Origin: CAVRTM01 sp963724015
GTDB taxonomy: Bacteria > Actinomycetota > Actinomycetes > Actinomycetales > Dermatophilaceae
Direction: 5' to 3'
DNA length: 64,000 bases
Assembly (NCBI GenBank): GCA_963724015.1
Contig: CAVRTM010000014.1
Coordinates: 372,001 to 436,000 of the forward strand
A program made the position numbers and the translations under genes. This document shows, in pieces, positions 1-8,358 of the stretch (positions are counted from its first letter, which is position 1; the number at the start of each line of letters is the position of its first letter). The notes below the pieces were generated by a model. That model did not search any database and was not told the DNA's origin. It saw nothing but the letters and a program-made list of their open reading frames with translations.

Positions 1-1
1 G

Positions 2-122
2 GCCGCGGCGGCCGCCGGCATGGACGCCATCCACTTCACCGACACCGGGCACCTGCGCGAGGACCTGCGCGTGCGCGGGCTGCCCGTGGCGCCGGTCCGG
101 CCCGGCAGCGGCCCCCGCATAG
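2..122 (+). CDS. C-terminal end of a HAD-like hydrolase (partial)
   Basis: The window opens inside a reading frame whose product ends with AGMDAIHFTDTGHLREDL and then RGLPVAPV. This resembles the last strand and helix of HAD-superfamily phosphatases, where an A-x-G-M motif follows the final catalytic aspartates. The frame runs on into def unless one base is gained or lost near 105-118, which would bring the TAG at 120-122 into frame. Other genes here show similar frame breaks, so that end is likely. The catalytic motifs lie outside the window. A HAD assignment is an inference from a short tail. Confidence 0.35.
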   Translation, partial: PRRPPAWTPSTSPTPGTCARTCACAGCPWRRSGPAAAPA

Positions 123-165
123 ACTCGGCGGTGCCCGAACGACCGCGAGATGCAAGGACCCACCA

Positions 166-711
166 GTGTCGATCAAGGACATCCGGCTCTTCGGCGACCC
201 GGTGCTGCGGACGCCCGCGGCCGAGGTCGTCGACTTCGACAAGGAGCTGCGGCAGCTCGTCAAGGACCTGACCGACACGATGCTCGAGGCGCCCGGCGCA
301 GGGCTCGCGGCCCCGCAGATCGGGGTGGGGCTGCGCGTCTTCACCTACTACGTCGACAAGCAGCTCGGCCACCTGATCAACCCCAGCCTCGACCTGTCCT
401 CGGACATGCAGGAGGGCGAGGAGGGCTGCCTGTCCTTCCCCGGCATCTACTTCGACACCCCCCGCGCGCTGCGCGTGGTCGCCAAGGGCTGGGACGAGCA
501 CGGCGAGCCGGTGACGCTCGAGGGGTCCGAGCTGATGGCGCGGTGCATCCAGCACGAGACCGACCACCTCGACGGCATCCTGTTCATCGACCGCATGGAC
601 CGGGCCCAGCGCAAGCTGGCGATGAAGGCCATCCGCGACGCCGAGTGGGCCGGTGAGCCGGCGCCCACGGTGCGGCTCAGCCCCCACTCGACCTTCGGCA
701 AGGGCCTGTAG
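166..711 (+). CDS. def: Peptide deformylase
   Basis: Removes the N-formyl group from nascent proteins; a cytosolic metalloenzyme. The 181-residue product has all three family motifs in order: GAGLAAPQIG at residues 44-53, EEGCLSFP with the metal-ligand cysteine at about 88, and QHETDHLDG with the HExDH metal site at 130-134. Length is normal. The start is GTG; an upstream ATG at 150 is in another frame. It lies just before fmt, the enzyme that adds the formyl group, as in many bacteria. The 4-base gap to fmt suggests one transcript. Confidence 0.95.
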   Translation: MSIKDIRLFGDPVLRTPAAEVVDFDKELRQLVKDLTDTMLEAPGAGLAAPQIGVGLRVFTYYVDKQLGHLINPSLDLSSDMQEGEEGCLSFPGIYFDTPRALRVVAKGWDEHGEPVTLEGSELMARCIQHETDHLDGILFIDRMDRAQRKLAMKAIRDAEWAGEPAPTVRLSPHSTFGKGL

Positions 712-715
712 CCCG

Positions 716-1650
716 GTGCGGCTCGTCTTCGCCGGCACCCCCGAGGTCGCCGTGCCCAGCCTCGAGGCGCTCGTCGCCTCCTCCCACGAGGTCGTCGCCG
801 TCCTCACCCGTCCCGACGCGCCGGTCCGGCCGCGGCCGCACCCTCGTCCCGTCCCCGGTCCGGGTGCGCGCCGAGGCCCTCGGCCTCGAGGTGCTGACCC
901 CGCCGCGCGCCGGTGACCCCGGCTTCCGCGAGCGGCTGGCCGAGCTGGCCCCCGACGCCTGCCCCATCGTCGCGTACGGCGGACTGATCCCGCCCGCGGT
1001 GCTGGCCGTGCCGGCCGCCGGCTGGGTCAACCTGCACTTCTCGCTGCTGCCGGCCTGGCGCGGCGCCGCGCCGGTCCAGCACGCGGTCATGGCCGGTGAC
1101 GAGGTCACCGGCGCCACGACGTTCCGGCTGGAGGAGGGCCTGGACACCGGCCCGACGTACGGCGTGATGACCGAGACGATCCGGCCCACGGACACCGCCG
1201 GCGACCTGCTGCAGCGGCTGTCGACGGCCGGCGCCGGCCTGCTGGTGGCGACGCTGGACGGCCTGCAGAGCGGCACGCTGCAGGCGGTGCCGCAGCCGGG
1301 CGAGGGGATCTCGCACGCCCCCAAGATCACCGTCGAGGACGCGCGCGTGCGCTGGGACCGACCCGCGCTCGCGGTCGACCGGCAGGTCCGCGGGTGCACC
1401 CCCGCGCCGGGCGCCTGGAGCACCTTCCGCGGCGAGCGGGTCAAGCTGCTGCCGGTGGCCCCCGTCGCCGACGGGCCGGCCGCCGGCCCCCGGTGAGATC
1501 GTCGCCGACCGGCGCTCGGTCCACGTCGGCACCGCCACCGGCGCCGTCCGGCTGGGCACCGTGCAGCCCCACGGCAGGAAGCCGATGGCCGCCGCCGACT
1601 GGGCCCGCGGCGTCCGACCCGACCAAGGAGAGAAGCTCGGCGATGACTGA
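716..1650 (+). CDS. fmt: Methionyl-tRNA formyltransferase (two frame breaks)
   Basis: Formylates initiator Met-tRNA. The N-terminus VRLVFAGTPEVAVPSLEAL and the formyl-folate binding segment LHFSLLPAWRGAAPVQHA are diagnostic. The family C-terminal domain follows, with GRKPMAAADWARG near the end. The frame breaks near 822 (TRPDAP continues as SGRGRTLVPSP in another frame) and near 1490 in a run of C. Removing one base at each point gives 310 residues, the family length. The stop at 1648-1650 overlaps the rsmB start. The gene is essential in most bacteria, so the breaks are probably sequence errors. Confidence 0.9.
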
Positions 1651-3107
1651 CCCGCACCAGCCCCGCCGGGGACCGCGCCGCCGCTCCGCCGCGGCGCCCT
1701 CGCAGCGGACACGCTCCACCGACCCGGCCCGCCTGGCGGCCTACACGGTGATGCGTGCCGTCGCCGACGGCGCCTACGCCAACCTGGAGCTGCCGAAAGA
1801 GCTGCGGGCCAAGGGAATTCGCGGGCGCGACGCCGGCTTCGCCACCGAGCTGACCTACGGCGCGACGCGGCTGCACGGCCTCTACGACCCGATCATCGCC
1901 GCGGCTGCCGGGCGCCCCGTCGCGCAGATCGACGACAACGTCCTCGACACGCTGCGCCTCGGCGCCCACCAGCTGCTCGGCATGCGCGTCGCCGCCCACG
2001 CCGCCGTCGACGAGACGGTCGGGCTCGCGCGGATGGTCAACGGCGCCGGTGCCAGCGGGTTCGTCAACGCGGTGATGCGCCGGATCAGCGAGAAGGACCT
2101 GCCGACGTGGGTCGCGCAGGTCGTGCCCACCGGCGACCCGATCGCCCGGCTGGCGACCCTGCACAGCCACCCCGAGTGGATCGTGCGGGCGCTGCGGGCG
2201 GCGCTCCTCGGCCACGGCGCGTCCACCGCCGAGACGGTCGACGCCGACCTCGAGGCCCTGCTGGTGGCCGACAACGCGCCCGCCCGGGTCTCCCTCGTCG
2301 CCCGGCCCGGCCTGGCCGACGTCGACGAGCTCGTCGCGGCCGGCGCCACGCGCTCGCTGCTCTCACCGGTCGGGGCGGTCCTGGACGGCGGCGACCCCGG
2401 CGGCGTCGCGGCCGTCCGCGACGGACGCGCGGCGGTGCAGGACGAGGGCTCGCAGCTGCTGGCCATCGCGCTGAGCCGGGCCGAGGTGGAGACCGGGTCG
2501 ACGGCGGAGTCGCTGGCTGGACATGTGCGCCGGCCCCGGCGGCAAGGCGGCGCTGCTCGCCACGCTGGGCGCGCCGTCCGGCGCGACGGTGTTCGCCAAC
2601 GAGATCAGCGAGCACCGCACCGACCTGGTCCGCCAGACCCTCAGCGGCGCGATCGACGCCGGCATCGAGGTCATGATCGGCACCGGCGACGGCCGGGAGA
2701 TCGGGCGGGACGAGCCCGAGACCTACGACCGGGTCCTCGTCGACGCCCCGTGCACCGGGCTGGGGGCGCTCCGACGCCGCCCCGAGGCGCGCTGGCGTCG
2801 TACGACCGCGGACCTGGCCGACCTCGCCGGGCTGCAGCGTGCGCTGCTGACCTCGGCGGTCGACGCCACCCGGCCCGGCGGCGTCGTGGCCTACGCCACG
2901 TGCAGCCCGCACCTGGGCGAGACCCGGTTCGTCGTCGGCGACGTCCTCAAGAAGCGGTCGGACGTCAGCGTGCTGGACGCGCGGCCGCTGTTCACCGACG
3001 CGGCGGGCGCGCCGGTCCCGCACCTCGGCGAGGGGCCCTACGTCCAGCTCTGGCCGCATCTGCACGGCACCGACGCGATGTTCCTCGCCCTGCTGCGCAA
3101 GGCCTGA
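1643..3107 (+). CDS. rsmB: 16S rRNA m5C967 methyltransferase, NusB-like N-terminal domain (one frame break)
   Basis: Methylates C967 of 16S rRNA using SAM. The N-terminal ~150 residues form a NusB-like RNA-binding domain. The C-terminal half is a Rossmann methyltransferase with the SAM loop DMCAGPGGKAALLA, the catalytic motif DAPCTGLGALRRRPEARWR and the second cysteine motif YATCSPHLGET. The frame breaks at about 2510: removing one T gives ERWLDMCAGPGGK and 487 residues in total. The ATG overlaps the fmt stop by 8 bases, so def-fmt-rsmB look like one operon. Confidence 0.9.
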
Positions 3108-3141
3108 CGGCAACGCCGTGGCCACGATCTACCATGTGCCC

Positions 3142-3805
3142 GTGCAGATCTCACCGAGCATCCTGGCCAGCGACTTCGCCAACCTGGAGCAGGAGCTGCG
3201 GCGGATCGCCAACGCCGACTGGGCCCACGTCGACGTGATGGACGGGCACTTCGTCCCCAACCTGACCCTCGGCCTGCCGGTGGTCGAGGCGCTGGCGCGG
3301 GTCAGCCCGGTGCCGCTGGACTGCCACCTGATGATCGACGACCCGGACCGCTGGGCCCCGCAGTACGCCGAGGCCGGTGCCGCCAGCGTCACGTTCCACG
3401 TCGAGGCGGCCTCGGACGCCCGGGCGCTCGCCCGCACCCTGCGCTCGGCCGGGGCCCGGGCCGGGATGGCGCTGAAGCCCGGCACCGCCTTCGCCCCGTA
3501 TGCCGACCTGCTGCCGGACCTCGACATGGTGCTCGTGATGACGGTCGAGCCCGGCTTCGGCGGCCAGTCGTTCATGGCCGACCAGATGCCCAAGGTGCGC
3601 GCGGTGCGCGAGGCGGTGTCCCGCTCCGGCGGCAGAGATCTGGGTCCAGGTCGACGGCGGGGTCTCCGCCGACACGATCGAGCAGTGCGCCGAGGCCGGC
3701 GCGAACGTGTTCGTGGCCGGCTCCGCGGTCTACGGCGCCGACGACGCGGCGGCCGCGGTGGACGAGCTGAGAGCACTCGCCGCGCGGCACGTCCACGTGG
3801 GCTGA
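3142..3805 (+). CDS. rpe: Ribulose-phosphate 3-epimerase (one frame break)
   Basis: Interconverts ribulose-5-phosphate and xylulose-5-phosphate. TIM-barrel motifs are present: QISPSILASDFANL at the start, HVDVMDGHFVPNLT with metal ligands, LDCHLMIDDPDR, MTVEPGFGGQSF, and VDGGVSADT plus VAGSAVYG after the break. The frame shifts near 3634, where one extra A separates SGG from EIWVQVDGG; correction gives 220 residues. I prefer GTG 3142 over 3136 because TACCAT at 3130-3135 looks like a -10 box with a leaderless start six bases later. The product supplies pentose phosphate for the riboflavin pathway downstream. Confidence 0.9.
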
Positions 3806-3850
3806 CCGGCCGCCACCACGCGCGGGCTGACCGGCCGCCACCTCGCGCGA
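3801..3850 (+). repeat. Tandem 25-bp duplication at the end of rpe
   Basis: Two head-to-tail 25-base copies beginning gctgaccggccgccacc, matching at 23 of 25 positions. The first copy contains the rpe stop codon. No function is evident; it looks like local slippage. Confidence 0.75.
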
Positions 3851-3917
3851 GCGGCCGACGACGCTCCCCGGCCCTCGGCGCGGATGTGGGGGCATCGGCG
3901 CGGGCCGGGGACGGTGG

Positions 3918-3923
3918 CATACT
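3918..3923 (+). promoter_or_regulatory. Probable -10 box of the riboflavin operon
   Basis: CATACT lies 8 bases before the first base pair of the FMN riboswitch, so transcription would begin almost exactly at the aptamer. No clear -35 was recognised. Confidence 0.5.
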
Positions 3924-3930
3924 GGAGGCA

Positions 3931-4055
3931 CGTGCTCCGGGGTCGGTGTAATTCCGAACCGGCGGTGAAAGTCCGCGACCCGGCCGCAGCCAGCGGCCGG
4001 TTGACCTGGTGGAACTCCAGGACCGACGGTGAAAGTCCGGATGAGAGGCAGCACG
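3931..4055 (+). promoter_or_regulatory. FMN riboswitch (RFN element)
   Basis: The conserved RFN core is plain: ggggtcggtgtaattccgaa, then ggcggtgaaagtccgcgac, then a second gaccgacggtgaaagtcc and gatgagaggcagcacg. The closing P1 stem pairs cgtgct at 3931-3936 with agcacg at 4050-4055. FMN binding to this aptamer is known to reduce expression of riboflavin synthesis or transport genes. Here it heads ribD-ribE-ribM-ribBA-ribH, and a hairpin with a T-rich tail follows at once, which suggests control by transcription termination. Confidence 0.95.
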
Positions 4056-4060
4056 CGCGA

Positions 4061-4108
4061 AGGGCACCGGTCCGTCACCCCAGGTGACCGGCGGGAGCCC
4101 TTTGTTGT
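4061..4108 (+). terminator. Riboswitch expression-platform terminator
   Basis: The arms agggc and gccct enclose an inner inverted repeat ccggtc...gaccgg, and the hairpin is followed by tttgttgt. It begins five bases after the aptamer closes. The likely mechanism is FMN-induced premature termination about 120 bases before ribD. Confidence 0.75.
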
Positions 4109-4224
4109 GGGACCGGCGTGCTCGCCGTCCGACGGGCCCACGGTCCGCGGCCGCCGGCACGGTCGCCGGACACGCCACAGCCCCGGAGCTCGCCCGAACA
4201 GGAGCCGAGCACGAGGGGCAGGAC

Positions 4225-5288
4225 ATGACCGGTCAGCTGCAGCACGAGCGCGACGTCGCGCTGGTGCGGGACCAGCGCGACGTCGCGCTGGTGCGGCGCG
4301 CCCTCTCGCTGGCCGTACTGGGTCCTGAGGTGGACCCGAACCCCCGCGTCGGCGCGGTCGTGCTCGACCGTGACGGAGCCGTGGTGGGGGAGGGGTTCCA
4401 CCGCGGCGCCGGGAGCCCGCACGCCGAGGTCGAGGCGCTGGCCCAGGCGGCCGGGCGCGCCCGCGGCGGCACGGTGTACGTCACGCTGGAACCCTGCAAC
4501 CACACCGGCCGCACCGGACCGTGCGCGCAGGCCCTGGTCGATGCCGGTGTGCGCCGGGTCGTGCACGCCCAGGCCGACCCGGGCGCCGCATCCGGTGGCG
4601 GCGCGGACACCCTGCGCGCGGCAGGGGTGGAGGTGGTCGGCGGCGTGCTGGCCGAGGAGGCGCTCGCGCTCAACCAGGCGTGGACCTTCGCCGTCGTCCA
4701 CGGACGGCCGCGGGTGACGTGGAAGTTCGCGGCAACGCTGGACGGGCGGTCCGCAGCCGCCGACGGCAGCAGCGCCTGGATCACCGGGCCGCTCGCCCGA
4801 GCCGACGTGCACGACCTGCGGGCCGGGTGCGGCGCCGTGCTGGTCGGCACCGGGACGGTGCTGGCCGACGACCCCCACCTGACGGTCCGCCGGCCCGACG
4901 GCTCGCTGCCGGACCCGTCAGCCACTGCGCGCGGTGATGGGGCTGCGCCCGTTGCCCCCGCGAGCCCGCGTGCTGGACGACGCCGCGCCGACCGTGCTGC
5001 TGCCCACCCGCGACCCGGCGCGAGGCCCTGCGGTGGCTCGCCGAACGGAACGTCCGCTCAGTCTGGCTGGAGGGTGGCCCCACCCTTGCGGCGGCCTTCC
5101 TGCGCGCCGGGCTCGTCGACGAGGTCGTGAGCTACCTCGCGCCGGCCCTGCTCGGCTCCGGTCGCGCGGCGGTGGGCGACCTCGGCATACCCAGCATCGA
5201 CCGGACGTTGCGGCTCACGGTCCGCGACGTCCGCACCATCGGCACGGACGTCCGCGTCCGTGCCACGACCTCCCAGGGAGAGCACTGA
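4225..5288 (+). CDS. ribD: Bifunctional riboflavin deaminase/reductase RibD (two frame breaks)
   Basis: Carries out deamination and side-chain reduction on the path to 5-amino-6-ribitylaminouracil. The N-terminal deaminase has the zinc motif SPHAEVEAL and TLEPCNHTGRTGPC. The C-terminal reductase starts at RPRVTWKFAATLDGRSA and ends with SVWLEGGPTLAAAFL and YLAPALLGSG after the breaks. Removing one base near 4918 and one near 5018 gives 353 residues. The ATG was chosen because the family begins near this point and GGGGCAGG precedes it. The stop overlaps the ribE ATG. A short N-terminal duplication of RDVALVR is unusual. Confidence 0.92.
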
Positions 5289-5923
5289 TGTTCACCGGCA
5301 TCGTCGAGGAGCTCGGCGAGATCATCGCCATCGAGCGTGGCGCCGACTCCGCCATCCTGCGGGTGCGCGGCCCGCTCGTGGTCAGCGACGCCACGCATGG
5401 CGCGTCGATCAGCGTCAACGGCGTGTGCCTGACGGTGGTCGAGCACGACGACGAGAGCTTCAGCGTCGACGTCATGGCCGAGACGCTCCACCGCAGCAGC
5501 CTCGGCGACCTCGCTGCAGGCTCGCCCGTCAACCTGGAGCGGGCGATGGCTGCCACCAGCCGTTTCGGCGGCCACATCGTGCAGGGGCACGTCGACGGCA
5601 CGGCCCGGATCCTCGAGCGGACGCCCGGGGACCGCTGGGAGGTCGTCCGCTTCACGCTGCCACCCGAGGTCGCCCGCTACGTCGTGGAGAAGGGCTCCAT
5701 CACGGTCGACGGCGTCTCGCTCACCGTGTCGGCGGTCGACGCCAGCTCGTTCTCGGTCTCCCTGATCCCCACCACGCTCGGCCTGACGACGTTGGGCTCC
5801 AAGGGCGTCGGTGACCCCGTCAACCTGGAGGTCGACGTGATCGCCAAGTACGTCGAGCGCCTGCTCACACCCGGCTCCGCCGGGTCCAGCACCACAGCAC
5901 CGGAACCGGAGCACACGGCATGA
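5288..5923 (+). CDS. ribE: Riboflavin synthase alpha subunit
   Basis: Dismutates two 6,7-dimethyl-8-ribityllumazine molecules to riboflavin and the pyrimidine. The 211-residue protein has the expected two lumazine-binding repeats. The first starts MFTGIVEELGE and includes SISVNGVCLTVV; the second starts near residue 97 with FGGHIVQGHVDG and contains SITVDGVSLTVS. No frame break. Start and stop both overlap neighbours (TGATG with ribD, ATGA with ribM), showing translational coupling within the operon. Confidence 0.95.
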   Translation: MFTGIVEELGEIIAIERGADSAILRVRGPLVVSDATHGASISVNGVCLTVVEHDDESFSVDVMAETLHRSSLGDLAAGSPVNLERAMAATSRFGGHIVQGHVDGTARILERTPGDRWEVVRFTLPPEVARYVVEKGSITVDGVSLTVSAVDASSFSVSLIPTTLGLTTLGSKGVGDPVNLEVDVIAKYVERLLTPGSAGSSTTAPEPEHTA

Positions 5924-6628
5924 ACATCTTCGAACGGCTCTTCGACGCCCAGCTGAGCATCGCCGGCCACGCCATCTTCTGGCGCGAGGTCGTCGGCAAC
6001 ATCTTCGGCTTTGCGTCCGCGATCGGCGGCATGCGCCGGCGGGTGTGGGCCTGGCCGGTCGGCATCGTCGGCAACGCGATCCTGTTCACCGTCTTCTTCG
6101 GCGTCGCCTTCGCGAACCCGCAGGGGGAGACGCTCTACGGGCAGGCCGGCCGCCAGATCTTCTTCATCATCACCAGCATCTACGGGTGGTGGCGCTGGGA
6201 CCGGATCCGCAGGCTGCGCGGCGGCGCCGGCGCGGACGTGCCGGCGGTCACCCCGCGGTGGGCCACGATGCGGGAGCGCGTGCTGTACCTCGGCGTTCTG
6301 GGTCGGCGGTGTGGTCGTCGTGCAGTGGCTGTTCTCCGAGATCGGTGCGGGATGGCCGGCTCCCCGGTGGTACTTCTGGTGTGACGCCTGGATCTTCGTC
6401 GGCTCGATCGTCGCGACCTACGCGATGGCGCGCGGGTGGAACGACTTCTGGCTCGCGTGGATCGCGGTCGACCTCGTCGGTGTGCCGCTGCTGGTGCACT
6501 CCGGCTTCTACCCCTCGGCCGTGCTGTACGCCGTGTACGCGGGTCTGGTGCTCTACGGCTTCGTGGTCTGGCTCAGGATCTCCCGGGCCGCGGCTCCCGA
6601 GCCTGAGCCGAGCGAGGTGCTGGCATGA
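5920..6628 (+). CDS. ribM: Riboflavin transporter RibM (PnuC/PnuX family, one frame break)
   Basis: A small polytopic membrane protein of 235 residues after removing one base near 6292. PnuC-family features are visible: REVVGNIFGFASAIGGMRR, WPVGIVGNAILFTVFF, FFIITSIYGWWRW, then WVGG after the break and DLVGVPLLVHSGFYPSAVLY. PnuC proteins carry nicotinamide riboside, but the actinobacterial members encoded in riboflavin operons (RibM/PnuX of Corynebacterium and Streptomyces) carry riboflavin. The position between ribE and ribBA under an FMN riboswitch therefore supports RibM. ATGA overlaps join it to both neighbours. Confidence 0.85.
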
Positions 6629-7853
6629 GCGCCCTGGCCTCGGTGGAGGCGGCGCTGGCCGCCCTCCGCCGCGGCCAGCCGGTGCTCGTCACCGACGACG
6701 AGGCCCGCGAGAACGAGGGCGACGTCATCCTCGCGGCGGAGACGCTCGACCACCGAGTGGCTCGCGTGGACGGTGCGGCACACCTCGGGCATCGTCTGCG
6801 CGCCCATGCCCGGTGCCATGACCGACCGACTGGGGTTGCCCCCCATGGTGCTCCGCAACGAGGACCCGCGCGGCACGGCCTACACCGTGTCGGTGGACGC
6901 GCGGGTCGGCGTCAGCACGGGCATCAGCGCTGCGGACCGCGCCCACACGCTGCGCCTGCTCGCCGACCCTTCCACGACTGCCGCCGACCTGGCCCGGCCG
7001 GGACACGTGTTCCCGCTGCGGGCGCGCGACGGGGGAGTGCTGCAACGAGCCGGCCACACCGAGGCGGCCGTGGACCTCTGCCGCCTGGCGGGACTGGCGC
7101 CGGTGGGTGTCATCGCTGAGCTGGTGCACGACGACGGCTCGATGATGCGTCTTCCTGCGGTTCTGGAGCTCGGCGACGAGCACGACCTGCCGGTCATCAC
7201 CATCGCCCAGCTGATCCACTGGCGGCAGCGCCATGACCGGGTCGAGCGGGAGGCGCGCACCCGGCTGCCCACTGCCGACGGCGTGTTCGACATGGTGGGC
7301 TACCGGGACCTGGTGACCGGCGCGGAGCACGTCGCGCTGCTCAGTCCCCTGGGCCACGACGGTCCGTCGCCGCTGGTGCGGCTGCACTCCGAGTGCCTCA
7401 CCGGCGACGTCTTCGGCTCGCAGCGGTGCGACTGCGGCCCCCAGCTCGAGCGGGCGCTGGCCAGGGTGGCCGCGGAGGGCGGCGTCGTGGTCTACCTGCG
7501 CGGACACGAGGGCAGGGGAGTGGGGCTGCTGAACAAGCTCCAGGCGTACGAGCTGCAGGACCGGGGCTTCGACACGGTGGACGCCCAGATCGAGCTCGGT
7601 CTTCCCGTGGACGCCCGCGAGTACGCCGCAGGCGCAGCGATCCTCACCGACCTCGGCATACCGGCGGTGCGCCTGCTGACGAACAACCCCATGAAGGTCA
7701 ACGCGATGCGCGAGTCCGGCATCGACGGTGTCGGCGGTGGAGAGGCTCAGCATCTCGCCGCTGCAGGACAACCGGGCCTACCTGCGCACCAAGCGTGACC
7801 GGCTCGGCCACGACCTGGTCATCGACACCACGGACCAGGGCGCGTCGGCGTGA
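6625..7853 (+). CDS. ribBA: 3,4-DHBP synthase / GTP cyclohydrolase II (two frame breaks)
   Basis: Supplies both precursors of riboflavin. The N-terminal RibB half has DDEARENEGDVILAAE, RHTSGIVCAPM and AGHTEAAVDLCRLAG. The C-terminal RibA half has the zinc-cysteine cluster SECLTGDVFGSQRCDC, the catalytic segment LRGHEGRGVGLLNKLQAY and LLTNNPMKV. Breaks near 6747 and 7733 are each cured by removing one base, giving 408 residues ending in DNRAYLRTKRDRLGHDL and a short tail. The stop overlaps the ribH GTG. Confidence 0.92.
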
Positions 7854-8344
7854 GCGGGGACGGAGCACCGGACATCACCGTCGACGGCAGGGGCCTGCGG
7901 GTCGCCGTCGTCGCCGCGTCGTGGCACACCACGGTCATGGACGGCCTGGTCGCCGGCGCGCGCCGCGGCCTGGCCGACGCGGGAGTGGAGGACGTCGAGC
8001 TGGTGCGCGTTCCGGGCGCCTTCGAGCTGGCCGTGGCGTGCGCACGGCTCGCACCCCGGTACGACGCGGTCGTCGCGCTCGGCGTCGTGATCCGCGGTGG
8101 CACACCGCACTTCGACTACGTGTGCCAGGCGGCGACGGCGGGGCTGACGGACGTGGGGGTCCGCACCGGTGTCCCGGTCGGCTTCGGCCTGCTGACGTGT
8201 GACGACGAGGCGCAGGCGCTCGACCGGGCCGGCCTCGAGGGCTCGCGCGAGGACAAGGGGCACGAGGCCGCGACCGCCGCGGTCGCGACCGCGGTCACCC
8301 TGCGGGACGTCGCCGGGCCCGCGGAGCCGTCCCTGCGGCGGTGA
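7850..8344 (+). CDS. ribH: 6,7-dimethyl-8-ribityllumazine synthase
   Basis: Condenses 5-amino-6-ribitylaminouracil with dihydroxybutanone phosphate. The 164-residue protein has the lumazine synthase motifs VRVPGAFELAVA (substrate loop), GVVIRGGTPHFDYVC and GFGLLTCDDEAQAL, with a late conserved KGHEAA. Known family members form capsid-like oligomers. It is the last gene of the riboswitch-controlled operon, and fbiC follows after 14 bases with its own probable promoter. Confidence 0.95.
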   Translation: MSGDGAPDITVDGRGLRVAVVAASWHTTVMDGLVAGARRGLADAGVEDVELVRVPGAFELAVACARLAPRYDAVVALGVVIRGGTPHFDYVCQAATAGLTDVGVRTGVPVGFGLLTCDDEAQALDRAGLEGSREDKGHEAATAAVATAVTLRDVAGPAEPSLRR

Positions 8345-8346
8345 CA

Positions 8347-8352
8347 TAGCCT
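8347..8352 (+). promoter_or_regulatory. Probable -10 box of a leaderless fbiC transcript
   Basis: TAGCCT lies six bases before the fbiC ATG. This spacing would start the transcript at or next to the ATG, and no Shine-Dalgarno sequence is present. Confidence 0.5.
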
Positions 8353-8358
8353 TCGCGG

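Noticed and set aside
677..2215. Long minus-strand open frame opposite fmt and rsmB (512 codons)
   Set aside because: It has no domain motifs and is rich in Arg, Gly and Ala, as expected from the shadow of GC-rich codons of real plus-strand genes.
4084..4224. Upstream GTG extension of ribD starting in the terminator
   Set aside because: It would place the start in the riboswitch terminator hairpin and adds no conserved sequence.
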